30,694 nt of DNA, from positions 1 through 30,694 of the forward strand of contig JBMTYG010000026.1 in assembly GCA_049454295.1 (NCBI GenBank). The letters are read 5' to 3'. Positions within the stretch are counted from its first letter, which is position 1. Each line of letters opens with the position of its first letter. The position numbers and the translations under genes were made by a program. The stretch comes from UBA7803 sp049454295 (GTDB lineage: Bacteria > Pseudomonadota > Gammaproteobacteria > Pseudomonadales > Azotimanducaceae). Shown here one piece after another: positions 7,802 to 16,056 of the stretch. Under the pieces are notes generated by a model. That model made no database searches and was not told where the DNA came from. It was given only the letters and a program-made list of their open reading frames with translations.

Positions 7802-9133
7802 CTGCTGATCGTCTCAAGCACCCGTCACCACGGTAGTTCTCGTCCCGATCGCGGGCTCGAGGACTCGTGGTATTTCGCGTCCGCGCGCGGTCTCGTCGAT
7901 CGAGAGCCGCTAGCGGGGGACAGACGTGCAGATGTCTGCGTGGTTGGTGCCGGCTACACGGGTTTGTCTGCCGCGCTCGAGCTCGCCTCACGCGGGTATC
8001 GCGTAGTCGTGCTCGAGGCGTGGCGGGTGGGAGCCGGCGCTTCGGGGCGTAACGGCGGCGTGCTGGGCATGGGTCAGCGTCGCGATCAGGACGAGCTGGA
8101 ACGCTGGCTCGGCATCGATTGGGCACGCCGTCTGTGGACGCTCGCGCTCGAAGCAAACGCGTTGGTGCGCGAGCGTATCCGCCGCCACCGCATCGACTGT
8201 GATCTCACGGACGGCGAACTCCACGCAGCCCACCGTCCGCGGCATGTCCGAGCCTGGCAAGCCTATGCCGAGCGGCTGGCGCAAGAGTATGGCTACGATC
8301 GCATCCGCCCGGTCGGGCGCGATGAGATGGTGGCCATGCTAGGCACCGACGCCTACCACGGCGGCTATCTGGATACCGGTGCGGGTCATCTGCACCCGCT
8401 GAATCTCGCCCTCGGCCTTGCGCGCGCGGCGGAAGAAACAGGCGCGGTGATTTACGAGCGCAGTCGGGTGCTCGGCTACGAGGGTGGTTCTCGGGCGGGG
8501 GAGGCTGTGGTCGTGCGCACGGCTGCTGGTAGCGTTCGTGCGGATTATCTCGTGCTCGCCTGTAATGGCTATCTCGGGGCGCTCGAGCCGGCGCTCGCTG
8601 CGTGGCAGATGCCGATCAACAACTTCATTTTGGCGACAGCGCCGCTCGATGAGCCCCTTGCGCGCAAAATCAACCGCGACAACGTGGCAGTCGTAGATTC
8701 TCGGTTCGTGGTCAATTACTTCCATCTCTCGCCCGATCGCCGACTGATTTTCGGTGGCGGTGAAAACTACACCGCGCGCTTTCCGCGCGATCTGAAGGCT
8801 TTCGTGCGTCGCCATTTGCTTGAGGTTTATCCCACGCTCGCTCAGGTGCCGATCGATTACGCGTGGGGCGGCACCCTTGCGATCACTCTGCGCCGCATGC
8901 CGCATTTCGGTCGACGGGGTCATGGCGTCTGGTGGGCTCAGGGATACTCGGGGCACGGCATCGCGCTCGCCAATCTCGGTGGCAAGCTGGTAGCGGAAGC
9001 GATCATGGGGGACGCGGAGCGTTTTGATCTCATGGCGCGCCTGCCGCATGTCCGCTTCCCTGGCGGAACCCTGTTACGCTGGCCCGCGCTGGTTGCGGGG
9101 ATGCTCTACTATTCGCTCCTCGACCGCCTGTGA
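7802..9133 (+). CDS. puuB: Gamma-glutamylputrescine oxidase-like flavoenzyme, PuuB (start codon uncertain)
   Basis: FAD enzyme that in the Puu pathway oxidises gamma-glutamylputrescine to gamma-glutamyl-aminobutyraldehyde, ammonia and peroxide. It tracks E. coli PuuB closely: SWYFAS near the N-terminus, DVCVVGAGYTGLSAALELA (FAD fold), VVLEAWRVGAGASGRNGG, HLHPLNLA, WGGTLAITLRRMPHFGR, QGYSGHGIALANL and GDAERFDLMARLPH. The odd point is the start. The conserved N-terminal residues are encoded from about 7859, and the frame is open from 7778, but it holds no ATG, GTG or TTG before a GTG at 7940, which would cut off the FAD-binding strand. The end given here uses a CTG at 7802. A missing base that joins the GTG at 7797 (overlapping the receptor stop as GTGA) is an alternative. 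No PuuA, PuuC or PuuD gene lies in the window. Confidence 0.8.
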   Translation: MLIVSSTRHHGSSRPDRGLEDSWYFASARGLVDREPLAGDRRADVCVVGAGYTGLSAALELASRGYRVVVLEAWRVGAGASGRNGGVLGMGQRRDQDELERWLGIDWARRLWTLALEANALVRERIRRHRIDCDLTDGELHAAHRPRHVRAWQAYAERLAQEYGYDRIRPVGRDEMVAMLGTDAYHGGYLDTGAGHLHPLNLALGLARAAEETGAVIYERSRVLGYEGGSRAGEAVVVRTAAGSVRADYLVLACNGYLGALEPALAAWQMPINNFILATAPLDEPLARKINRDNVAVVDSRFVVNYFHLSPDRRLIFGGGENYTARFPRDLKAFVRRHLLEVYPTLAQVPIDYAWGGTLAITLRRMPHFGRRGHGVWWAQGYSGHGIALANLGGKLVAEAIMGDAERFDLMARLPHVRFPGGTLLRWPALVAGMLYYSLLDRL

Positions 9134-9139
9134 GAAAGC

Positions 9140-10906
9140 GTGGTGTCTGCATCTAATCGTTGCCGGTCTGCCCTCCCGCCGCGTTCATGCCAGTCCTTCT
9201 TGCGCCGCGGTCTCGCGCTGGCGGCACTGGCGGTCAGTCTTGCGGCGTGCGATCAACACGAGCCCGCCGACCTCGTCCTCGTCAATGGCGCGATTTACAC
9301 CTTCGACGAGGCGGATACCCGGGTTACCGCGCTCGCGATCCGCGATGGACGCATCCTGGCGACGGGCAGCGACACGGTCATCACCGCGGCTTATGCGGGA
9401 CCGGTACGTGACCTGGGGGGGCAGATGGTCCTGCCCGGCTTTCATGATGCCCACGCGCATCCGATTGCTGGGGGGCTCCAGCTCGGTCGTTGCGACCTTG
9501 CGCCCCATGGCAGCGTGGACGCGATCGTTGCGGCCGTCGCCCGTTGCGCCGAGGCGTTACCGCCCGGAGCCTGGCTGCAGGGGGGCGGCTGGGATCTGTC
9601 GCTCTTTCCCGAAGCGCGCGCGGACAAGGCGCTGCTTGACGCCGTGGTCTCTGACCGTCCGGTGTTCCTGCGCGGCGCCGATGGTCACAGTGCCTGGGTG
9701 AATAGCGCCGCGCTTGCGGCGGCTGGAATCACCGCGGATACCTTGGATCCGGCGCTCGGCATCATCGAGCGCGATGCCGCGGGTGAACCGCTGGGCACGC
9801 TGCGTGAGTCAGCGCAGGGGCTCGTCGAAGCCGTGTTGCCACCGACCGCGCCGGCCGAGCTCGAGGCGGCTGCTCGCACTGGTTTGCGGGTCGCCAATGG
9901 GTTCGGCATCACCTCCATCATCGACGCCTCGGTTGACGCGCCGCTGCTAGCCACCTGGCGCGCTCTCGAGCGGGACGGTCGGCTGACCGCGCGTATTGTG
10001 GCGAGTGTCAGTACTGAGGGCGGGCTTGAGGGCGCCCTCGCGCTCGCTGATCCCGGTAGCCGAGGGACCGGGGCGCTGGTGCGGGCGGATGCGGCCAAGA
10101 TCTTTCTGGACGGCGTGCTCGAGGGTGAAACTGCGGCCTTGCTTGAACCCTATCTCGGACGACAGGGTGCGCGCGGAGCCTTGTTGCGACCTTATCCAGA
10201 GCTGAGCGCTCTCGTTATGGGGCTCGATGCTGCGGGTTTGCAGATCCACATGCATGCGATCGGTGACGCCGCGGCACGCGAGGGGCTCGACGCGCTAGAA
10301 GCTGTCCGGGCCGTGCATGGTGATCGCGGCAACCGGCATCACATCTCGCATTTGCAGCTGGTGCATCCTGAGGACTATCCCCGCTTCGGGGCATTGGGCG
10401 TGGCCGCTAATTTTCAGGCGCTGTGGGCTTTCCCTGACCAGTATATCCGCGAGGTGAATCTGCCCGTGGTCGGTCCCGAGCGTGTTGCGCGCATGTACCC
10501 GCTCCACTCGATCGAGGCGACCGGTGGGACGCTGGTGTTCGGCAGCGACTGGTTCGTTTCTTCCATGAATCCGCTGCTCGCCATCGAGACCGCGGTCACG
10601 CGTCAGAACCCAATGACCGATGCAGAAGACGCCGTGCTGAACCCGGCGGAAAGGATCTCGCTGCGGTCGGCGCTAATCGGATTCACCCGTAACGGCGCGC
10701 GTCTCATGCACCAGGAAGCGCTTACCGGCAGCCTCGAGCCCGGCAAGGCTGCGGATCTCGTGGTGCTTGAGCGCGATCTCTTCGATGTGCCGGCGCGCAT
10801 GATCGGCGAGGTGCCGGTCGCGTTGACGATCTTCGACGGCGTGGTGGTCTACGAACGCGCAGGCACACCAAACGATGCGCGGGGCGAACCCCCGGCAACG
10901 GAATGA
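9140..10906 (+). CDS. Lipoprotein amidohydrolase, YtcJ-like (amidohydrolase family 3)
   Basis: Metal-dependent hydrolase predicted to act on a C-N bond of an unknown substrate. Residues 20-37 form a lipoprotein signal (RR, hydrophobic stretch, lipobox LAAC with Cys37), so it should be anchored in the periplasm-facing membrane. The TIM-barrel family signs are FHDAHAHP (101-108, metal His pair), AAKIFLDGVLEG (possible bridging Lys), HMHAIGDAA, HHISHLQLVHPEDYPR, FGSDWFVSSMNP and the closing beta-sandwich GKAADLVVLERDLF. At 588 residues it is full length for YtcJ-type enzymes, whose relatives include N-substituted formamide deformylase. The GTG at 9140 lies 6 bases after the preceding stop; a GTG at 9143 is equivalent, and the ribosome site is weak. 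Neighbouring amine oxidases fit an amide or amine substrate. Confidence 0.85.
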   Translation: MVSASNRCRSALPPRSCQSFLRRGLALAALAVSLAACDQHEPADLVLVNGAIYTFDEADTRVTALAIRDGRILATGSDTVITAAYAGPVRDLGGQMVLPGFHDAHAHPIAGGLQLGRCDLAPHGSVDAIVAAVARCAEALPPGAWLQGGGWDLSLFPEARADKALLDAVVSDRPVFLRGADGHSAWVNSAALAAAGITADTLDPALGIIERDAAGEPLGTLRESAQGLVEAVLPPTAPAELEAAARTGLRVANGFGITSIIDASVDAPLLATWRALERDGRLTARIVASVSTEGGLEGALALADPGSRGTGALVRADAAKIFLDGVLEGETAALLEPYLGRQGARGALLRPYPELSALVMGLDAAGLQIHMHAIGDAAAREGLDALEAVRAVHGDRGNRHHISHLQLVHPEDYPRFGALGVAANFQALWAFPDQYIREVNLPVVGPERVARMYPLHSIEATGGTLVFGSDWFVSSMNPLLAIETAVTRQNPMTDAEDAVLNPAERISLRSALIGFTRNGARLMHQEALTGSLEPGKAADLVVLERDLFDVPARMIGEVPVALTIFDGVVVYERAGTPNDARGEPPATE

Positions 10907-10919
10907 CCGGGAGCCCGCG

Positions 10920-12134
10920 ATGAGTACGATCCCCCGACATGGGATGAGTGAGGAGCGCTTGCAACGGCTTGGGCGCCATCTGGATCGGTACGTGATTGAC
11001 GGGCGACTGCCGGGCTATGCGTGCCTTGTTTCGCGCCATGGTGTTGAGGCGTGGTTTGGTGCGTCTGGTCAGCGCGATATTGAGCGCGGACTGGCGGTGA
11101 CTCGCGATACCGTGTTTCGCATTTACTCGATGACCAAACCGATCACCAGCGTGGCGCTCATGACGCTGTATGAGCGCGGTCTTTTCCAGCTGGACGACCC
11201 CGTGGCCCGTTACATTCCGCAGTGGCGCGACCTGCGCGTTTTCGCGGGCGGCGACGCCAACACGTATTCGGTCCGCCCACCAGATCGACCGATGGTGATC
11301 AAGGACCTCCTGACCCACACCTCGGGGCTGACGTACGGCTTTCAGCATGCGCATCCCGTGGACGCGTTGTATCGGGCTCGAGGTGTGGGTCTCTTGACGT
11401 CGACGATGACCCTCGCCGAGATGATCGACGCGCTTGCAGAGCTGCCGCTGCAGTTTTCCCCAGGCGCGCGCTGGAATTACAGTGTCGCGACCGACGTGTT
11501 GGGTTATCTGGTGGAGCGGCTCGCGGATCAGGACCTGGATGACTTCATCCGCTCGACCATCACCGCGCCCCTTGGCATGAGCGACAGTGGCTTTACCGTC
11601 CCAGCGGGCGCGGGTGCACGGTTTGCTGCGTGTTACGAGCGTTCGCGGGGTGATGGTCTGCGCCTGCAGGACGATCCGGAAAACAGCAGCTATCACGCGC
11701 GGCCGTTATTCCTCTCGGGCGGCGGTGGCATGGTGTCGACGCTCGACGATTACCACCGTTTCGCGCGCATGTTGCTCGGCGGCGGCGCGGTCGAGGGTGT
11801 CCGGATCCTTGGGCGCAAGACGCTCGCCTACATGACTGCCAACCATCTCCCGGGAAACCGCGACCTGGCGGCCATGGGGCAGCCCGCCTTCGCCGAGACC
11901 CCGTTCGAGGGCATTGGCTTTGGCCTTGGCTTTTCTGTCGTGCTCGACCCTGTGGCGGCGAACGTGCTCGATTCGCCCGGCGAGTTTGCCTGGGGCGGTG
12001 CTGCTAGCACCTATTTTTTCGTAGACCCGCGGGAAGAGCTGGTGGTCGTATTCATGACCCAGCTGTTGCCATCGTCTGCCTATCCGATCCGGCGGCAGTT
12101 GAAGACGCTGGTCTATCAGGCGCTGGTGGACTAG
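10920..12134 (+). CDS. Serine hydrolase of the beta-lactamase / class C fold (esterase-like)
   Basis: Cytoplasmic-looking serine hydrolase, 404 residues, with an intact catalytic set. The Ser-x-x-Lys motif is SMTK at 70-73 (YSMTKPITSVALM), the Tyr motif is YSV at 187-189 (ARWNYSVATDVLGYLVE), and the third motif is replaced by WGG within FAWGGAASTYFFVDPREE, as is usual in esterases of this fold. The double loop LLTHTSGLTYGF is also typical. No signal peptide is visible, so a role in cell-wall drug resistance is unlikely. EstB-like esterase or amide hydrolase activity on a small molecule is more probable. The ATG at 10920 has GGGAG at 10909-10913, 13 bases after the amidohydrolase stop, so the two are probably co-transcribed. 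The substrate is unknown. Confidence 0.88.
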   Translation: MSTIPRHGMSEERLQRLGRHLDRYVIDGRLPGYACLVSRHGVEAWFGASGQRDIERGLAVTRDTVFRIYSMTKPITSVALMTLYERGLFQLDDPVARYIPQWRDLRVFAGGDANTYSVRPPDRPMVIKDLLTHTSGLTYGFQHAHPVDALYRARGVGLLTSTMTLAEMIDALAELPLQFSPGARWNYSVATDVLGYLVERLADQDLDDFIRSTITAPLGMSDSGFTVPAGAGARFAACYERSRGDGLRLQDDPENSSYHARPLFLSGGGGMVSTLDDYHRFARMLLGGGAVEGVRILGRKTLAYMTANHLPGNRDLAAMGQPAFAETPFEGIGFGLGFSVVLDPVAANVLDSPGEFAWGGAASTYFFVDPREELVVVFMTQLLPSSAYPIRRQLKTLVYQALVD

Positions 12135-12138
12135 CCCG

Positions 12139-13104
12139 GTGACGGACGCGGAACTGAGTGAGTGGCTCGAGATACGACTCGGCGCGGTCCATGCGCGTCA
12201 GCGCCTGGGGCTCGAACGGGAGCACGAGCACGAACTCTTTCGGGTGCCCGGCAGCGGCGCGCGAAAGTTTTTCCACCCCGAAAACTGGTACTCGATTCAG
12301 CGCTTCATTCCATTGGCCCTGAAGCTGACCGGACTCTGGGGTCGCGCGCAGCGCAACACGCGCGACATTCGCGTCGTCCATCACCGCGTGGTGCTGCCAC
12401 GGTTGCCAACCGGGCTCGAGGGCCTGCGCATCCTGCATCTGTCAGACCTGCACATCGATGCCAGCGAGTCGCTGGTCGAGGCTATCCTCGAGACCGTGAA
12501 GCCGCTTGATCACGATATCTGCGTGCTGACAGGCGACTACCGCTTCGAGACCCATGGTGATCCGGCGCGCGCCATTCACAATCTGGGTCGGCTCCGCGCG
12601 CTCCTGGCTGAGCCGGTTTATGCGGTGCTCGGCAACCACGACCCGGTCGCGCTCTTGCCGGCGCTCGAAGGGATGGGGGTGCGAGTACTGATGAACGAGC
12701 ACGTTCGGCTGCGACGGGGCGGGGATGGGCTGATCCTGGCCGGCATTGACGACGTGCATTACTTCGGACTCGGCAATGTTGAGAAGGCTATCGTGGGTGC
12801 CGATCGGGATCTTCCGCTGATCCTGCTGTCGCACAGTCCGGAGATCTATCGTCAGGCGGCTCATGCCGGTGTCGACCTCATGCTCTGTGGTCACACCCAT
12901 GGCGGTCAGATCTGTCTCCCTGGTGAAGTGCCGGTAATTCTCGAGGCGCGCATCCCGCGCAGACTTGGACGGGGCGCATGGCAGCACGGCGGTTTGCAGG
13001 GCTATACCTCGCGCGGCGCCGGCGCCTCCGTGGTCGAGGCGCGGCTCAACTGTCCAGCAGAGGTGACCGTGCACGAACTCACCTCTACAATCCCGCTTCT
13101 TTGA
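12139..13104 (+). CDS. Metallophosphoesterase, YaeI-like
   Basis: Calcineurin-type phosphoesterase of 321 residues. Metal-binding motifs appear in order: SDLH (102-105), TGDY (131-134), GNHD (165-168), SHSPE (231-235) and GHTHGGQ (251-257). The usual Asp of GDxxD is replaced (GDYRFE). The first 90 residues form a charged helical extension (HARQRLGLEREHEHELF) and a hydrophobic patch near 55-68 that is too short for a sure membrane span. Relatives include the YaeI phosphodiesterase and UDP-diacylglucosamine hydrolase-like proteins, so a lipid or nucleotide phosphodiester is possible; the true substrate is unknown. The GTG at 12139 lies 4 bases after the preceding stop, so it was probably translated from the same message. 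Confidence 0.88.
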   Translation: MTDAELSEWLEIRLGAVHARQRLGLEREHEHELFRVPGSGARKFFHPENWYSIQRFIPLALKLTGLWGRAQRNTRDIRVVHHRVVLPRLPTGLEGLRILHLSDLHIDASESLVEAILETVKPLDHDICVLTGDYRFETHGDPARAIHNLGRLRALLAEPVYAVLGNHDPVALLPALEGMGVRVLMNEHVRLRRGGDGLILAGIDDVHYFGLGNVEKAIVGADRDLPLILLSHSPEIYRQAAHAGVDLMLCGHTHGGQICLPGEVPVILEARIPRRLGRGAWQHGGLQGYTSRGAGASVVEARLNCPAEVTVHELTSTIPLL

Positions 13105-13150
13105 CAGTCGAGTCCGGGTCGGCGCAACGCCGTCTGGCGGGAGGGGTCTC

Positions 13151-14389
13151 GTGAATGCACCGCTAGCCGGCGTAACGGTGATCGAGGTAGACAATTACAT
13201 GGCCGCGCCCAGCGCCGCGGCTATCCTGGCAGATCTGGGTGCCCGCGTAGTCAAGGTTGAGCCGCTCGGCGGCGACCCCATGCGCGGTATCGGCCGACCA
13301 GCGAAGATCGATGGACCACTCAAGGGCTATGACTTCGGTTTCGACGTGGACAACCGGGGTAAGGAATCCATTGCGGTTGCGCTGGACACCGAAGCGGGCG
13401 CTCAAGTCGTGCAGCGTCTGATCGCGGGTGCGCAGGTATTCCTGTGTAATTTGCTGCCGCAGCGGCAGGCAAAGTTTGGTCTCGATCCGGCGACTCTCAT
13501 GGCGATCAATCCGCAGCTCGTTCATGCCACCTTGACGGGCTACGGCACTGAGGGTCCGGATGCGGGTCGTCCGGGCTATGACGTGACCGCGTTCTTCGGC
13601 CGCTCTGGGCTGTATGACGCCATGCGCGAAGGCGACCATGGCGCGGTGCCGATGGCGCGCCCGGCGCAGGGTGATCACACGACGGGCCTTGCCTTGGTCG
13701 GCGCTGTGCTGGCTGCGCTGCGACTTGCCGAGCGCACAGGGCAGGGTCAGGTCGTTGAAACGTCCCTTTATGAAACCGCGATTTGGACCCAGGCGTCAGA
13801 CTTCGGTGTGACGGCCGTGGATCAGGCGCCCGTGCGTCGCCGCGCTCGGCACGAGCAGCTTGCCCCCGCAGCCAACCGTTATCCGTGTGGTGACGGCAAG
13901 TGGGTGGTGCTCAACACCATGGGCGGCAGCGCGTGGGATAAGCTGTGTGTGGCCCTCGACCAGCCGGACTGGCTGGCCGATCCTCGGTTCAAGGATGCCA
14001 GCAGTCGCTATCGCCACATGCGCGAGCTCGTGGACGCCATCGACGCGATTCTTGCAGCGCGCAGTCGTGACGAGTGGGGCGAGATCTTCGATCGCGCCGG
14101 TCTGATCTGGGGTCCGGTGCTCACCCTTGAGGAGGTCGCTGCAGATCGTCAGGCGGCCGCTATCGAGATGTTTCCCGAAATCTCGCACGACACGTTGGGC
14201 AGTTATCGCAGCGTGCGTATCCCGATGCGTTTTCGGGATGCGGATGTCCGGCCCCGCGGTCCGGCTCCCCGATTGGGGCAGCACACCGCAGCAGTGCTCG
14301 CCGCCGCGGGCTACGGTCCGGATGAAATTCGCGCGCTCGCGGCGAGCGGCGCTGTGCAATCGGCTACCGAGGAAGAAAAACCATCGTGA
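13151..14389 (+). CDS. CaiB/BaiF (class III) CoA-transferase
   Basis: Cytoplasmic enzyme moving CoA between acyl-CoA and a free carboxylate. The 412-residue protein shows the family core: ADLGARVVKVEPLGGDPMR (27-45), DNRGKESIAVAL (67-78), FLCNLLPQRQAKFGLD, then GYGTEGPDAGRPGYDVTAF, in which Asp144 of GYD sits where the acyl-anhydride-forming Asp lies. HTTGLALVGAVLAAL and QVVETSLYETAIW follow. The GTG at 13151 is preceded by the strong site GGGAGGGG (13139-13146). Its end overlaps the malic enzyme start by 4 bases (GTGA), implying coupled expression. Substrate is not deducible: carnitine, formyl, bile acid, succinyl and mesaconyl relatives share these motifs. The surrounding degradative genes suggest activation of a carboxylic breakdown product. 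Confidence 0.9.
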   Translation: MNAPLAGVTVIEVDNYMAAPSAAAILADLGARVVKVEPLGGDPMRGIGRPAKIDGPLKGYDFGFDVDNRGKESIAVALDTEAGAQVVQRLIAGAQVFLCNLLPQRQAKFGLDPATLMAINPQLVHATLTGYGTEGPDAGRPGYDVTAFFGRSGLYDAMREGDHGAVPMARPAQGDHTTGLALVGAVLAALRLAERTGQGQVVETSLYETAIWTQASDFGVTAVDQAPVRRRARHEQLAPAANRYPCGDGKWVVLNTMGGSAWDKLCVALDQPDWLADPRFKDASSRYRHMRELVDAIDAILAARSRDEWGEIFDRAGLIWGPVLTLEEVAADRQAAAIEMFPEISHDTLGSYRSVRIPMRFRDADVRPRGPAPRLGQHTAAVLAAAGYGPDEIRALAASGAVQSATEEEKPS

Positions 14390-16056
14390 CCGCCAGGATC
14401 ATTCACACGCAGCTGCGCGGGCACGCGCTCCTGCGCGACCCGCTGCTCTACAAGGGCAGCGCCTTTACTGAGGCCGAGCGCGACCTGTTGCAGCTGCACG
14501 GACTGCTACCCCCAACATTCAACACGCAGGAACAGCAGGTCATCCGCTTCTACCAGCGTTTGAGCGCGGTCACAGACCCGCTTGCACGCTATCGCGAACT
14601 CGCGGGACTGCAGGACCGTAACGAGCATCTTTATTACCGGCTGCTCATGGATCATCTCGCCGAGTTCATGCCGATCGTCTACACCCCCACCGTGGGACTT
14701 GCGTGCCAGAAATTCAGCGAAGTGTTTCAGCGCGGGCGCGGCGTGTGGATCACTCCGGCCGACCGCGGGCGGATAAAACAGATCCTTGAACGCGCGGCGG
14801 ATGGCCGCAACATTCGACTGTCCGTTGTCACTGACAACGAATCGATACTGGGTATTGGTGACCAGGGCGCCGGCGGGATGGCGATTTCGGTGGGTAAGCT
14901 CGCGCTGTACACGGCTGCCGCGGGTATCGATCCCGCGGAGACCCTGCCCGTCAGTCTCGATGTCGGTACCAACAATCGTGAGCTCTTGCAAAACGATCTG
15001 TATCTTGGCTGGCCGCGGGAGCGGCTGACCGGCAGCGCGTACGACGACTTGGTGGACGAATTCACTGTCGCCTTCGCTGAGCTGTTTCCCCAGGGCTTGT
15101 TGCAGTGGGAAGATTTCCGCAAGGACAACGCGCTGCAAGTGCTTGAGCGCTATCGCCACCGTTTCCTTTCGTTTAATGACGATATTCAAGGTACGGGTGC
15201 GGTGACGCTTGCGGGGGTGTTTTCCGCGCTCAGGCGCAAGGGCGAGCGGCTCTCGGACCAGCGCATCATCATTCATGGCGCGGGTGCGGCAGGGCTTGGC
15301 ATAGCACGTCAGATCAAGGCAGCGCTGCGTGAAGAAGGCGTTGCAGAAGCCGATCTGGCACGGTGCATGGCGCTGCTTGACAGCACCGGCTTGCTCGTTA
15401 ACGACCGTGCCTATGCGGACAGCTATAAGCGGGAGCTCGCCTGGTCACCTGAGGCGGCGACGGCGGCGGGGCTCGATGATGATCGCTCGCTCGATGCAGT
15501 GGTCGCGCGTTTTGCCCCCACGGTGCTTATTGGCACCAGCGGTCAGCCGGGAGCTTTCGGCGAATCGCTGGTACGTTCCATGGCCGCGCAGTGCGCAGAA
15601 CCCGTGATCTTCCCGCTGTCAAATCCGACGTCAAATTGTGAGGCCCATCCCGATGACCTCATTCGCTGGTCCGATGGGCGGGCATTGGTCGCCACCGGCA
15701 GCCCATTCCTGCCGGTGCGCTACGCGGGTCGCACGATCCATGTGGGTCAGGGCAACAACGTGTTCGTTTTCCCCGCAATCGGGTTGGGCGCGTTGCTGGC
15801 GGGTGCACGTCAGGTCTCGGATGACATGATTTCGGCTTCTGCCTCGAGCCTTGCAGCGCAGGTGACGGAGGAGGAGCTCGAGCGGGGGCTTCTGTATCCC
15901 GACATCTCGCGGCTGCGTGAGATCACCGCTCACGGCGCAGCAGCGGTTGCCTCCCAGGCGCATCGCGAGGGGTTGGCGAGCGTTCCCGCGCCCGCGGACT
16001 TCCTGGCTGCGGCCCGGGATGCCATGTGGACACCCGACTACCCGCGCTTCGTGTGA
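14386..16056 (+). CDS. maeA: NAD-dependent malic enzyme (oxaloacetate-decarboxylating)
   Basis: Converts malate to pyruvate and CO2 with reduction of NAD, drawing carbon out of the TCA cycle. At 556 residues it matches the E. coli MaeA (SfcA) size class. Motifs: MPIVYTPTVGLACQ with catalytic Tyr99, VVTDNESILGIGDQG (147-161), GMAISVGKLALY with Lys171 as the probable base, FNDDIQGTGAV (metal-binding Asp residues), Rossmann loop IIHGAGAAGLGIA, and FPLSNPTSNCEA. The GTG at 14386 overlaps the CoA-transferase stop and is served by GAGGAAG at 14369-14375. Its place behind a CoA-transferase suggests it handles C4 acids from whatever the cluster degrades, but it could equally be a housekeeping gene. 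NAD rather than NADP use is inferred from overall family similarity. Confidence 0.94.
   Translation: MTARIIHTQLRGHALLRDPLLYKGSAFTEAERDLLQLHGLLPPTFNTQEQQVIRFYQRLSAVTDPLARYRELAGLQDRNEHLYYRLLMDHLAEFMPIVYTPTVGLACQKFSEVFQRGRGVWITPADRGRIKQILERAADGRNIRLSVVTDNESILGIGDQGAGGMAISVGKLALYTAAAGIDPAETLPVSLDVGTNNRELLQNDLYLGWPRERLTGSAYDDLVDEFTVAFAELFPQGLLQWEDFRKDNALQVLERYRHRFLSFNDDIQGTGAVTLAGVFSALRRKGERLSDQRIIIHGAGAAGLGIARQIKAALREEGVAEADLARCMALLDSTGLLVNDRAYADSYKRELAWSPEAATAAGLDDDRSLDAVVARFAPTVLIGTSGQPGAFGESLVRSMAAQCAEPVIFPLSNPTSNCEAHPDDLIRWSDGRALVATGSPFLPVRYAGRTIHVGQGNNVFVFPAIGLGALLAGARQVSDDMISASASSLAAQVTEEELERGLLYPDISRLREITAHGAAAVASQAHREGLASVPAPADFLAAARDAMWTPDYPRFV

Noticed and set aside
10722..11696. Minus-strand open frame of 324 codons
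   Set aside because: It crosses the ends of two well-supported plus-strand genes and has a composition rich in Arg and His typical of shadows.
10920..12134. Beta-lactamase resistance gene
   Set aside because: No signal peptide and no KTG motif; WGG in its place fits an esterase-like hydrolase.
14506..15276. Minus-strand open frame of 256 codons
   Set aside because: Antisense to the malic enzyme; no motif support.
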